From contig JAIBBN010000006.1 in NCBI GenBank assembly GCA_019694655.1, positions 109,360 through 173,359 on the forward strand: 64,000 bases of DNA, read 5' to 3'. This DNA comes from Leptospirales bacterium. Its GTDB lineage: Bacteria > Spirochaetota > Leptospiria > Leptospirales > Leptonemataceae. Each line of letters starts with the position of its first letter. The first letter of the stretch is position 1. Shown one piece after another: positions 8,148 to 16,238 of this stretch. The translations under genes and the position numbers were made by a program. The notes under the pieces were generated by a model. That model had not been told where the DNA came from and ran no database searches. It was given only the letters and a program-made list of their open reading frames with translations.

Positions 8148-8522
8148 CTATTGTTCGATGGCCGAAGCGATCAGCTGGTAAGGAAAATGTGCGCCATTGT
8201 CCAGAGCGATGGAAATTAACGTGAATTCCATTTCTGTCTCAGCGTTCTCTATCTTGCGCACGGCGCCAATGAAAGGATAAGCGCCGTGCAGACCGGGCCC
8301 CCAGATCAAACCATCGACGCGCGAACCAGGCACCAGCGGCGGATCGCGCTCAAGGATTGCCAGGTCCAGAGCCTGCGGTCCAATCTCGACTGGCTGCGCG
8401 CGAAGCGCAGCGCGCCCGTGGCGCAATTCGATGCGATAGGTGCGCAGATCCTCGCCTACCAGTGTTTTGCGATCTGAATCGCCGTGCTGGATATCCTGGC
8501 CTTCGTCTTTTCGGTCTGCCAT
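8148..8522 (-). CDS. PilZ-like small protein lacking the ligand motif
   Basis: A 124-residue protein of the same length as the PilZ protein at 3286-3660 and with a related C-terminus (FPYQLIASAIEQ versus IPVELIAAALDQ). It also has a similar beta-rich middle with a PGSRVDGLIW segment. However, I find neither a clear RxxxR nor a D/NxSxxG motif, so it may not bind c-di-GMP. It could be a divergent PilZ fold or an unrelated beta-barrel protein; it stands between the outer-membrane gene and the SulP gene. Confidence 0.55.
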   Translation of the reverse strand: MADRKDEGQDIQHGDSDRKTLVGEDLRTYRIELRHGRAALRAQPVEIGPQALDLAILERDPPLVPGSRVDGLIWGPGLHGAYPFIGAVRKIENAETEMEFTLISIALDNGAHFPYQLIASAIEQ

Positions 8523-8777
8523 GCTACGCTCGTGGTTTCAGAGGAGATCCTCTACTGATACATTTACAAGGGTATGGCATTGCGGCAATCCTAAAATGGG
8601 GGAATGGCGGCAGGAAGTGATGGCGGCGGGATTTTGTTGCGGCCACTGCGTAAACAGCAAGCATTCCCGGCTGCGCCTGCCTTGCTGCCCTGCGTGAAAC
8701 TGTCACCACTTTGCAATCTGACAGATCAATTTGCTTTGAGCTGAAGACTGGGCACAAGGCCCGACGCCGGTCGCCGC

Positions 8778-10556
8778 TCAGACCTTTTCGGCGCGCGGCG
8801 AGGTCCGACGATCGTAGTTTGCGGCTCGCTGCAATGCGCCGCTCAAGTCATCAAAATACTCAACGTGGAATCGCTCCGCAAGCCTGGCGCGCTCCAGCAA
8901 GCGCTTTGGCTGCTCCTGTACGCCACAGAGCAGCGATAGCGTGTGCGTCGCCTTCAGATCCTGAAGGGCGCTTTCCAGGGCCACCAGGCCGGTGGCGTCC
9001 ATGGCATGAACCTCGGACATCAAGAGGATTACGGCCCGCGCCTTGGCGGCGGATGTTGCCAGGGCGCCGATCGCCTTCTGAGCGGCGCCAAAGAACAGCG
9101 GCCCACTGATTTCATAGACGATAACGCCAGGCGGCAGGCTCGCGCCCTCCAGCATTGGGTGGTCTTCGCCGCCGAGGCGCGCCTGCGTTACCTCGGCCAT
9201 GCGGCGCATGAAGAGAAAGGCGGCCATGACCATGCCGACGGCGACGCCGGCGGTCATGTCGACCAGCACCGTCAGGGTAAAGCAGACGCCCAGCACCACG
9301 GCATCGCTGCGCGGCGCCACGCGTATGGTGTGCACAAAGTGTCGGGCTTCGGACATATTCCAGGCTACAACCACCAGCAAGGCGGCCAGCGAACTCATCG
9401 GCAGGTAGCCAAGCAGCGGCGCGAGGGCCAGTACCGCGGCAAGCATCGCCAGGGCGTGAATTGCGGCGGCCAGCGGCGAGCGCGCCCCGTAGCGTATGTT
9501 CGTGGCGGTGCGGGCGATGGCGCCCGTGGCCGGAATGCCTCCAAAAAAAGGCGCGGCCAGGTTGCCAATGCCAACAGCAATCAGTTCAGAATCGGGATCA
9601 TGTCGGGTGCGCGCCAGACCATCGGCGACGACTGCTGAAAGCAGCGATTCAATGGCGCCCAGCATGGCGATGGCAAAGGCGCCAGGCGCCAGCTCGCGCA
9701 ACAGGGCAAAACTGACGGGGAGCGACTGTCCCTGACTGGAGGGCCATTGCCAGGGCAGCCGAAATTCTGGCGGCAGTTGAGGGATGCCATGGAGCAGTCC
9801 CGATGGCGTCTCGGTTATGAAGCGCGACGCGATGGTATCGACCTGAAAGCCTGGAAACCAGATGGGCAGGATGGCCGCCAGCGAAGCGGCCAGCGGCAAG
9901 GCGACAAGCGGCGCCGGTATGCGCCGCGTGAGTTTTGGAAAAATAAGTAGTACGAACAATGTAAATCCGCCAATCAATGCCGCCGAGGGCTGAAAGGTGC
10001 CAATGGCCGATGCCAGGGCGGCCACGCGGTCGACGTAGTGATCCGGGGCGCTTTGCAATTGCAGACCCAGCAAATCCTTCACCTGCAGGGTGGCAATGAC
10101 CAGGGCGATGCCGGAGGTGAAGCCGGTGGTCACCGGGTGCGGCACATATTCAATCAGGCGGCCCAAACGCGCCAGGCCCAGGCCCAGCAGAATTGTACCG
10201 GCCATTAATCCGGAGATCAAGAGGCCGGACAGTCCGTATTTGGACGCAATCGGCGCCAGGATGACGACAAAGGCGGCGGTTGGACCGCTGACCTGGATGC
10301 GCGATCCACCCAGCACCGCCGTCAGGAAGCCGGCGACGATTGCTGTGTAGATTCCGTGCTGTGGCGCCACGCCCACGGCAATGGCCAGCGCCATGGACAG
10401 CGGCAGGGCTACCGCGCCAACCACCAGGCCGGCAAGCAGGTCGCTGAGAAAATCGCGTCGACCGTAGCCTTCGCGCAGGGCGGCGCGCAGCGCGGCCGCT
10501 GGCAGATGATGAATTGCAAAGCGGTCGGTTGGACTCTGGTAGCGGGTGCGCGGCAT
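8778..10556 (-). CDS. SulP family inorganic anion transporter with STAS domain
   Basis: About 592 residues. The N-terminal half has the SulP entry motif (DLLAGLVVGAVALPLSMALA) and a run of membrane segments including the GGSRIQVSGPTAAFV signature. The C-terminal ~110 residues form a cytoplasmic STAS domain (VILLMSEVHAMDATGLVAL). SulP proteins move sulfate, bicarbonate or other anions. The open frame reaches a TTG at 10592, but the ATG at 10556 is the more likely start; neither has a strong Shine-Dalgarno sequence. It lies downstream of bpt on the same strand, separated by a GC-rich hairpin. The anion is unknown. Confidence 0.9.
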   Translation of the reverse strand: MPRTRYQSPTDRFAIHHLPAAALRAALREGYGRRDFLSDLLAGLVVGAVALPLSMALAIAVGVAPQHGIYTAIVAGFLTAVLGGSRIQVSGPTAAFVVILAPIASKYGLSGLLISGLMAGTILLGLGLARLGRLIEYVPHPVTTGFTSGIALVIATLQVKDLLGLQLQSAPDHYVDRVAALASAIGTFQPSAALIGGFTLFVLLIFPKLTRRIPAPLVALPLAASLAAILPIWFPGFQVDTIASRFITETPSGLLHGIPQLPPEFRLPWQWPSSQGQSLPVSFALLRELAPGAFAIAMLGAIESLLSAVVADGLARTRHDPDSELIAVGIGNLAAPFFGGIPATGAIARTATNIRYGARSPLAAAIHALAMLAAVLALAPLLGYLPMSSLAALLVVVAWNMSEARHFVHTIRVAPRSDAVVLGVCFTLTVLVDMTAGVAVGMVMAAFLFMRRMAEVTQARLGGEDHPMLEGASLPPGVIVYEISGPLFFGAAQKAIGALATSAAKARAVILLMSEVHAMDATGLVALESALQDLKATHTLSLLCGVQEQPKRLLERARLAERFHVEYFDDLSGALQRAANYDRRTSPRAEKV

Positions 10557-10627
10557 CAGGCCAGGGTCGGAGCAGGGCCCATCGGCAGTCAAGAAGCTCA
10601 GAACTCTTCAGCCGGCGCCAGCGAAAG

Positions 10628-10655
10628 TCGCCGCCCCCCTTGCGGGGGGCGACGG
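10628..10655 (-). terminator. GC-rich hairpin between bpt and the SulP gene
   Basis: Six C and six G residues flank a TTGC tetraloop, and the stem continues outward for five to six more positions with one mismatch. On the minus strand it lies between the bpt stop and the SulP start. Only a short T-run (TTT) follows, so it may attenuate rather than fully terminate transcription. Confidence 0.45.
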
Positions 10656-10746
10656 AGTCAGAGTTTATCAATCACTCAAGCTATGTATCGGCCGACGGCG
10701 ATGCTCCTTAATGCGCCGGAATCAATTTTTTACGGCCGCTCATCGG

Positions 10747-11601
10747 CTAAAGTTTGGGACCGACGCCGCCGCCATCGCGCAAGGCGCGCTGGCCTGATCG
10801 CCAGTCGCGCGCGCCAATCTCACGCATCTCGTTGGGGCCAAAGCGAGCCTTGTAGTTCATTGTCGCGCAGCCGTGAACGTAGTAGCCAGGATAATAGTAT
10901 CGAAGCCCACGCTTCCGCGCCAGCTCCAGTTCACAGAGCATCGAAAAAACGCCAGGGCTCAGCTCGGCGCAATCTGGATCAAAGTAGAAGTACACCGAGG
11001 AAAGTGCATCGCCTACCAGATCGACAATTCCCACGCCAGCCAGCTGGCGATCGCGCCACAATCGCAATTCACGAGTGCCCTCGCCCAGAAAGCTATCCAC
11101 AAAGAATTCCTGGTACTGAGTGTCGCTCAGGGAATTCTCGTTTGTGGCTGCGTGCTGGAAGGCGAGGTAGCGCGAGTAAAGTTCGATTCGTTGTGCATCG
11201 ACGATCGGCTCCGCCAGTTCGTAACGGAGCGAAGCGGAGGCCCGCCGCCAGACGCGCCGCTGGCTGCGCGTCGGTTGAAAGGAAGCCAGGGGCAAACGCA
11301 GAATGCGACACTCGCGGCAGCCGCCGCAATCGGGTCGATAGATGTGCTGTCCGTGCCGACGGTAGCCGCGGTCCAGGAGCAGGCGGTAGAGTTTGCCTAC
11401 TTCCCTGCCGTCCAGCAGCATCAGCGCTTGCTGGCGATCTGGCAGATAGGAGCAGGGGCCGCGCACATGGCCCAGGTAGAGCTGATCTTCGAGCACATCG
11501 GCGCAGAGCTCCAGCACATCGACGTTGCGCATGGTCAGTCCAGAGATCAGGCGCCGCTCTCGCCATGGCAAGCGCGCTTTGGCGGGCGGCGCGTCAAACA
11601 T
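10747..11601 (-). CDS. bpt: Bpt-type leucyl/arginyl-tRNA--protein transferase
   Basis: 284 residues with the two-part ATE/Bpt architecture. The N-terminal part has the cysteine cluster CGGCREC preceded by RRHGQHIYRPDC. The C-terminal part has the GNAT-like segment with SSVYFYFDPD, GVFSMLCEL and YYYPGYYVHGCATMNYK. These enzymes transfer leucine (Bpt) or arginine (Ate) from tRNA to acidic N-termini to mark proteins for ClpAP degradation. I use the ATG at 11601; an in-frame upstream start would overlap serC. It diverges from serC with 49 bases between. Bpt is more likely than Ate because the host is bacterial. Confidence 0.88.
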   Translation of the reverse strand: MFDAPPAKARLPWRERRLISGLTMRNVDVLELCADVLEDQLYLGHVRGPCSYLPDRQQALMLLDGREVGKLYRLLLDRGYRRHGQHIYRPDCGGCRECRILRLPLASFQPTRSQRRVWRRASASLRYELAEPIVDAQRIELYSRYLAFQHAATNENSLSDTQYQEFFVDSFLGEGTRELRLWRDRQLAGVGIVDLVGDALSSVYFYFDPDCAELSPGVFSMLCELELARKRGLRYYYPGYYVHGCATMNYKARFGPNEMREIGARDWRSGQRALRDGGGVGPKL

Positions 11602-11650
11602 GGCAGCTGATTGGTTTTGACCTCGGGATGACAGCCAAAAACCTGGCGCC

Positions 11651-12733
11651 ATGAGTCGTGCAATCAACTTCTCCGCCGGTCCGGCTACCCTGCCCCTCGA
11701 AGTCCTGCAAGAGGTGCAAAGCGAGCTGCTCGACTACAAAGGCAGCGGCATGTCGATCATCGAGATGTCGCATCGTGGCAAGGTATTCGACGCCGTTTAC
11801 AAGGAAAGTATCGAACGATTTCGTCGTGTGGCTGCCATTCCGGAGCGCTTCGACGTACTCTATATCCAGGGCGGCGCCTCGCTGCAGTTTGCAATGATCC
11901 CGATGAACCTTTCCGGGAAAGGGCGCAGCGCCGCCTACGTAAATACCGGCGTATGGTCGGAAAAAGCCATTGAACAGGCAAAGATCCAGGGATTGGAGCT
12001 ATGTCTGGCGGCCAGCTCGGAAGACCGGAATCACAACTATATTCCAGCGAAACTGGAGCTGCGTCCCGGTCTGGATTATTTGCATCTAACAAGTAACAAT
12101 ACAATCTACGGCACACAGTGGGCGCAATTCCCCGATGCCGGCGACTGCCGCCTGGCGATTGACATGTCATCGGATTTTCTCTCGCGGCCCATCGACTGGC
12201 GCCACATTGGACTGGCCTATGCTGGCTTGCAGAAGAATGCCGGACCCTCCGGGCTTACCGTCGTGGTCATTGACCGCGAGTACTACGGACGCGAGGCGGA
12301 GCATACGCCGACCATGCTGCGCTACAGCACCTACGCCAAAAACGACAGCATGTACAATACGCCTCCCACCTTTCAGATCTACGTTTTCGGGCTGATCCTG
12401 AAATGGATCGAATCAATGGGCGGATTGACCGGCGTGGAGCGGCACAACCAGGCCAAGGCGGCGCCAATCTACCAGGTCATCGATGAGTTCCCGGAATTCT
12501 ACGCCGGTCATGCGGTGCGCGAGGCGCGCTCGCTGATGAACATTACCTGGAATTTCCCCAACAAAGAACTGGAAGCGGAGTTCTTGAAGGGCGCCGAGGC
12601 GCTGCACATGGATGGCCTGAAGGGTCATCGTCTGGTTGGCGGATTGCGCGCCTCGATCTACAATGCCATGCCGCTGGAGGGCTGTCAGGCCCTGGCCAAT
12701 TTCATGCGCGAGTTTGCACGCCAGAAAGGCTGA
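11651..12733 (+). CDS. serC: Phosphoserine aminotransferase
   Basis: 360 residues, the usual SerC length, starting with the family-typical INFSAGPATLP. The PLP lysine region is AGLQKNAGPSG, and the YIQGGASLQFAMIPMNL block is characteristic. SerC converts 3-phosphohydroxypyruvate and glutamate to phosphoserine in serine synthesis (and acts in pyridoxal phosphate synthesis). The gene is followed after 6 bases by a small conserved-looking gene and then an amidotransferase, forming a probable operon. It diverges from bpt. Serine is the precursor of glycine, which feeds the betaine operon nearby; that link is metabolic, not positional. Confidence 0.96.
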   Translation: MSRAINFSAGPATLPLEVLQEVQSELLDYKGSGMSIIEMSHRGKVFDAVYKESIERFRRVAAIPERFDVLYIQGGASLQFAMIPMNLSGKGRSAAYVNTGVWSEKAIEQAKIQGLELCLAASSEDRNHNYIPAKLELRPGLDYLHLTSNNTIYGTQWAQFPDAGDCRLAIDMSSDFLSRPIDWRHIGLAYAGLQKNAGPSGLTVVVIDREYYGREAEHTPTMLRYSTYAKNDSMYNTPPTFQIYVFGLILKWIESMGGLTGVERHNQAKAAPIYQVIDEFPEFYAGHAVREARSLMNITWNFPNKELEAEFLKGAEALHMDGLKGHRLVGGLRASIYNAMPLEGCQALANFMREFARQKG

Positions 12734-12739
12734 TTGGCC

Positions 12740-12943
12740 ATGTGGATCCGGCTGGGCGACAACGAACTTCTCAATCTGGATCATGTAATCTCGATTAAGA
12801 AAGGCGGCCAGTCGACGCTGGAGATGCGCTATGCCAATCCTGACGCCAATCGGACGGTGCGCTTTCGCACCGATCAAGAGCGCGATCTGGTTTTCGAACG
12901 CGTGATCAAGAATATGGTAACGCTTGGCCTGGCGATGGAATGA
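12740..12943 (+). CDS. Small protein of unknown function
   Basis: 67 residues beginning MWIRLGDNELLNLDHVISI, mixed alpha/beta in character, with no signal peptide or membrane segment. The ATG at 12740 follows serC by 6 bases. Its stop TGA overlaps the ATG of the amidotransferase gene (ATGA), which shows translational coupling and supports that it is real. I do not recognise the family. The strand-like opening and a DQERDLVFERVIK helix suggest a compact domain, perhaps PH- or ligand-binding-like, but this is a guess. Confidence 0.75.
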   Translation: MWIRLGDNELLNLDHVISIKKGGQSTLEMRYANPDANRTVRFRTDQERDLVFERVIKNMVTLGLAME

Positions 12944-13635
12944 GGCTGCGCATCTTCCAGCACGTTCCCTTTGAGAGCGCGGCGATGATTGGCGATTGGG
13001 CGGAGGCCCGCGGCGTTGAAGTGCTTGTGACTCGCCTGTTTGCCGGCGAGCGACCGCCAGGCCACGCCGATGCCGACCTGCTGGCGGTGATGGGCGGACC
13101 GATGGGCGTCTATGATGAAGGACGGCATCCGTGGCTGATCATGGAGAAGATGGCCCTGCAGCAGTGGCTGGACGCAAAACGGGGCATCCTTGGCGTTTGC
13201 CTGGGAGCGCAGCTACTGGCCGAAGCGCTTGGCGCCCGCGTTGAGAAAAATCGAGAGGCGGAGATTGGCTGGCGGCCTGTAATCTTCAGCGATAGAGCGC
13301 GCCAGCATCCGGCCTTTGGTCATTTTCCCTATAACCCGATGGTCTTGCACTGGCACGGCGATGTCTTTTCGCTGCCCCCCGGGGCCTTGCACCTTGCTTC
13401 CACCGATCTGACTCCAAACCAGGCATTCTTGCAGGGCCGCGCCCTTGGCCTGCAATTCCATCTGGAAATGGACCAGGATGCAGTGGAGCGCATCATCGCC
13501 GCCTGTGCTGAGGATTTGCGCCCTGGGCCTTTTGTGCAGAGCGTGCAGCAATTGCAGAGCGGCGTCCAGGCCTATGCCGAGAGCTGTCGGACGCTGCTCT
13601 ACCCTGTGCTCGACTGGCTGGCCGCCGGCGCCTGA
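12940..13635 (+). CDS. Class I glutamine amidotransferase-like protein
   Basis: 231 residues with the class I GATase fold. The nucleophile elbow is GVCLGAQLLAEALGA with cysteine 87, an oxyanion-loop MGGPMGVYD is at about 51-59, and the catalytic His-Glu pair lies in QFHLEMD near residue 174. Stand-alone members of this family (GMP-synthase-like) include gamma-glutamyl hydrolases and enzymes of unknown substrate. The start overlaps the preceding small gene. A run of eight T follows the stop codon, possibly as part of a terminator. The substrate is unknown. Confidence 0.85.
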   Translation: MRLRIFQHVPFESAAMIGDWAEARGVEVLVTRLFAGERPPGHADADLLAVMGGPMGVYDEGRHPWLIMEKMALQQWLDAKRGILGVCLGAQLLAEALGARVEKNREAEIGWRPVIFSDRARQHPAFGHFPYNPMVLHWHGDVFSLPPGALHLASTDLTPNQAFLQGRALGLQFHLEMDQDAVERIIAACAEDLRPGPFVQSVQQLQSGVQAYAESCRTLLYPVLDWLAAGA

Positions 13636-13660
13636 ATTTTTTTTGCAGCGGCAGCCACGG

Positions 13661-13741
13661 GCCAATAAATGTAACGCCAACTGATACAAATATTGGCTCT
13701 TTCTTCGATGATGTCGTGGCCTTGAACCACGGAGGAGATAG
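13661..13741 (+). promoter_or_regulatory. Inverted repeat and SD-adjacent hairpin upstream of OYE gene
   Basis: GCCAATA (13661-13667) and TATTGGC (13691-13697) form a perfect 7-base inverted repeat with a 23-base spacer, a candidate operator. A second hairpin, CGTGG/CCACG (13715-13731), ends exactly where the strong ribosome-binding site GGAGGAG (13731-13737) begins. It could modulate translation. No regulator gene is adjacent. Confidence 0.45.
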
Positions 13742-14836
13742 ATGGTGAGTGCTGAACTATTTGGACCTTATCGACTGGGTCCGATCGAATTGAAAAATCG
13801 GGTGGTGATGGCGCCGATGACGCGCAGCCGTTCTGCGGGCAATATCCCGGGCGAAATTGTGGCGCGCTATTATGCCCAGCGCGCCAGCGCCGGCTTGATC
13901 ATTACCGAGGGAACAGCGCCCTCGCCCGATGCTCTGGGTTATGCGCGCATCCCTGGCGCATATTCCGAAGAGCAGAAGCAAGGCTGGCGCGGCGTGGCCG
14001 AGGCCGTTCATGCCGCCGGCGGGCGCATCTTTGTGCAACTGATGCATACCGGCCGCGTGGGACACCCGCTGAATTTGCCGGCCGGCGCTGTGGTGCGCGG
14101 ACCGACGGCAAAGCCGCTTTCTGGAGAGATCTATACGGACGCCTCTGGCATGCAGCCCTACGCCGTGCCGCAGGCGATGAGCCAGGCGGATATCGATCGC
14201 GCCGTGCAGGAATTCGCCCGCGCCGCGGCCGTCGCTGTGGAGGCTGGCATCGATGGCATTGAGCTGCATGGCGCCAACGGCTATCTGCTGGATCAATTCT
14301 TGAACGCCAATATCAATGATCGCGACGATGCCTATGGCCGCGATGCTGGCGCTCGCAATCGACTGACGCTTGAGGTTGCTCGCGCTGTGGCCGGCGCTAT
14401 CGGCGCAGATCGAACAGGCATCCGGCTGTCGCCCTATGGGGTCTTCAACGATAGCGGGGCCTTTGCCGGAATAGATGCGCAGTACGAAGCGTTGAGCAAG
14501 GAACTATCGGCGCTTGGCCTGGTCTACATTCATCTGGTCGACCACAGTGCAATGGGGGCGCCAAAGCCGCCGCAAAGCCTGGTGCAATCGATTCGACAGA
14601 ACTTCAAGGGTACGCTGATTCTCAGCGGCGGCTATGATCGCAAACGCGCCGAAGAAGACCTGCAGGGCGGACGCGGCGACTTGATTGCCTTTGGACGACC
14701 CTGGCTGGCAAATCCTGATTTGCTGGAACGATTGAAGACCGGCGCCGCCTGGAATGAGCCGGATGCTGCCACTTTTTACACGCCAGGCGAAAAGGGATAT
14801 CTGGACTATCCGGTGCTGAGCGCCGCCGCGCGCTGA
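13742..14836 (+). CDS. Old Yellow Enzyme family NADH:flavin oxidoreductase (alkene reductase)
   Basis: 364 residues, typical for NemA-like enzymes. It begins with ELFGPYRLGPIELKNRVVMAPMTRSRS, the FMN-binding family start, and contains GFDGIELHGANG-type IDGIELHGANGYLLDQFLN and the late FGRPWLANPDLLERL phosphate-binding block. These FMN enzymes reduce activated alkenes, quinones or nitro compounds with NAD(P)H. A strong ribosome-binding site precedes it. It appears monocistronic and is followed by a large inverted repeat. The natural substrate is unknown. Confidence 0.92.
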   Translation: MVSAELFGPYRLGPIELKNRVVMAPMTRSRSAGNIPGEIVARYYAQRASAGLIITEGTAPSPDALGYARIPGAYSEEQKQGWRGVAEAVHAAGGRIFVQLMHTGRVGHPLNLPAGAVVRGPTAKPLSGEIYTDASGMQPYAVPQAMSQADIDRAVQEFARAAAVAVEAGIDGIELHGANGYLLDQFLNANINDRDDAYGRDAGARNRLTLEVARAVAGAIGADRTGIRLSPYGVFNDSGAFAGIDAQYEALSKELSALGLVYIHLVDHSAMGAPKPPQSLVQSIRQNFKGTLILSGGYDRKRAEEDLQGGRGDLIAFGRPWLANPDLLERLKTGAAWNEPDAATFYTPGEKGYLDYPVLSAAAR

Positions 14837-14838
14837 AG

Positions 14839-14898
14839 GCCGCCAGGTTCGGGCAGGCCGCGGAGCATTGTTGTTGCTGCGGCCTGCCCATTGGCGGC
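14839..14898 (+). terminator. Two-tier long inverted repeat after the OYE gene
   Basis: An inner perfect 11-base stem GGGCAGGCCGC (14851-14861) pairs with GCGGCCTGCCC (14879-14889). An outer perfect 7-base stem, GCCGCCA (14839-14845), pairs with TGGCGGC (14892-14898). It starts right after the stop codon. No T-tract follows, so it may be an mRNA 3'-end stabiliser or a Rho-assisted terminator. Confidence 0.5.
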
Positions 14899-14991
14899 GG
14901 GCAGAGATGCCGGGACTATGCGGCGTCCGCTGGCGGCAACGTCCGCCAGCGGCGCCTTGACCTGCGCTGGCATTTTTGCTAGTCTGTAGCA

Positions 14992-15858
14992 ATGGTCGTG
15001 TACGGTCGTAGCGGACTATTGCTGGCGCCCTTGCTGTTTGCTTTGCATTGCAGCGGCTTTTCCTATTTTGACAGGCCGCAATCCCCGGGTCTATTTGTGC
15101 AGCGCGATGTGGTTTACGCGGCCTCCGCTGCCGGCGAGCTTCGCGCCGATCTCTATCTGCCAGCGGCTGATGGACCGCGCCCGGCGCTGATTGCCCTGCA
15201 CAGCGGCAGCTGGCGTCGCGGCAGCAAGGAACGCATGTCTGCAGTCAGCTTCGCCCTCGCCGCTCATGGCTATGTAGTACTGAATATCAACTATCGATTC
15301 GCCCCGCAGTGGCCCTTTCCTGCCCAGCTGGAGGACGCGCGGGCTGCCGCGGCTTACCTGCGTACGCATGCTACTGAACTGCAGGTCGATTCGCAGCGCA
15401 TTGGAGCGCTGGGTTATTCAGCCGGCGGGCACATTGCGCTGATGCTGGCCTATTCCGACGCCGGCGCCGCCGCGCGGATCCAGGCCGTGGCTGCCGCCGG
15501 CGCCCCCAGCAACTTGAATGAACTCTATGACCTGCCCGTGCTGCAAGGGCTGGTTGGCGCTGCGGATATTGCCAGTTCCCAGCGCGCCGAGCTGTACCGT
15601 CAGGCATCGCCGCTGCGCCATGTCAGTCGCGACGATCCGCCCACGCTATTGATTCATGGCCGCTACGACCGGATTGTTCCAGTCGAACAGAGCCGCCAAC
15701 TCCAGCAGGCCCTGATTCGCGAGCAGGTCTTCGTGGAGCGCCGCGAACTGCCGCAGGGCCACATGCGTACGACCCTCGGCTACAACGAAACCGAAGTCCA
15801 GCTACTGTTGGCCTTTTTTGACCGCCACTTACGACGCGCGGGAAGCGCGGCTCGCTAG
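14992..15858 (+). CDS. Alpha/beta hydrolase lipoprotein (esterase, BD-FAE/HSL-like)
   Basis: 288 residues. The N-terminus is hydrophobic and ends in a loose lipobox (LLFALHC, Cys 20), so the protein is probably lipid-anchored in the envelope. The hydrolase domain has the HSGSWRRGSKE oxyanion region, the nucleophile elbow GYSAGG, the acid in HGRYDRIVP and the histidine in GHMRT, giving a complete Ser-Asp-His triad. The closest recognised group is carboxylesterases/lipases of the BD-FAE type. It is convergent with the TPR remnant. Substrate unknown. Confidence 0.82.
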   Translation: MVVYGRSGLLLAPLLFALHCSGFSYFDRPQSPGLFVQRDVVYAASAAGELRADLYLPAADGPRPALIALHSGSWRRGSKERMSAVSFALAAHGYVVLNINYRFAPQWPFPAQLEDARAAAAYLRTHATELQVDSQRIGALGYSAGGHIALMLAYSDAGAAARIQAVAAAGAPSNLNELYDLPVLQGLVGAADIASSQRAELYRQASPLRHVSRDDPPTLLIHGRYDRIVPVEQSRQLQQALIREQVFVERRELPQGHMRTTLGYNETEVQLLLAFFDRHLRRAGSAAR

Positions 15859-15899
15859 AGGGCCGGCAACTCCGCGCGCGTCGTCTTATGCAATATCGG

Positions 15900-16238
15900 T
15901 CAAGATGGTTCGGCCTGCTGGTCGTCGTTTACGGCTGCAAGCGCGGCCTCTGACTCCAGGCTGCGTGCGCGATCATCTACGCCTTTGCTGCGGTACAGCG
16001 CGGCCAGGCGTCGCAGATTGGCGGCGTTCTCCGGATGTCGAATGCGCATTCGCTCGCCGCAGTCGATCGCTTCGTCGATAGCGCCAGCCGCTTCGAAAAT
16101 CTGAACGCCCAGCTCCAGGAAGCGCGAATCAGCGGGACGCATAATCAGATAGCGGCGTGCAAAACTGGCGGCCTGACCATGGTCCTGCAAGCGGTGCAGT
16201 ACGCGCGCCATGCCGCGCAATACCAGGGCTTCGTCGGC
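15900..16238 (-). pseudogene. TPR tail separated by in-frame TAG from the SpoIIE gene
   Basis: This 112-codon stretch directly continues the reading frame of the SpoIIE-type gene after its TAG at 16239-16241. It contains two complete 34-residue tetratricopeptide repeats (beginning LVLRGMARVLHRL and FLELGVQIFEAAG) plus a partial third. The first repeat begins before the stop (AREAWQSKNFGESRRI…LEQ) and would end after it (ADEA), so the stop lies inside a repeat and breaks a once-continuous domain. The tail has no good start codon of its own apart from an internal ATG at 16220. It is either a nonsense-truncated remnant, a readthrough extension, or a base error (CAG to TAG). Confidence 0.7.

Noticed and set aside
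8523..8777. A 77-codon minus-strand frame between the SulP and PilZ-like genes
   Set aside because: It has no domain or ribosome-binding site and is composition-driven; I see only a short palindrome (AGAGGAGATCCTCT) in this gap.
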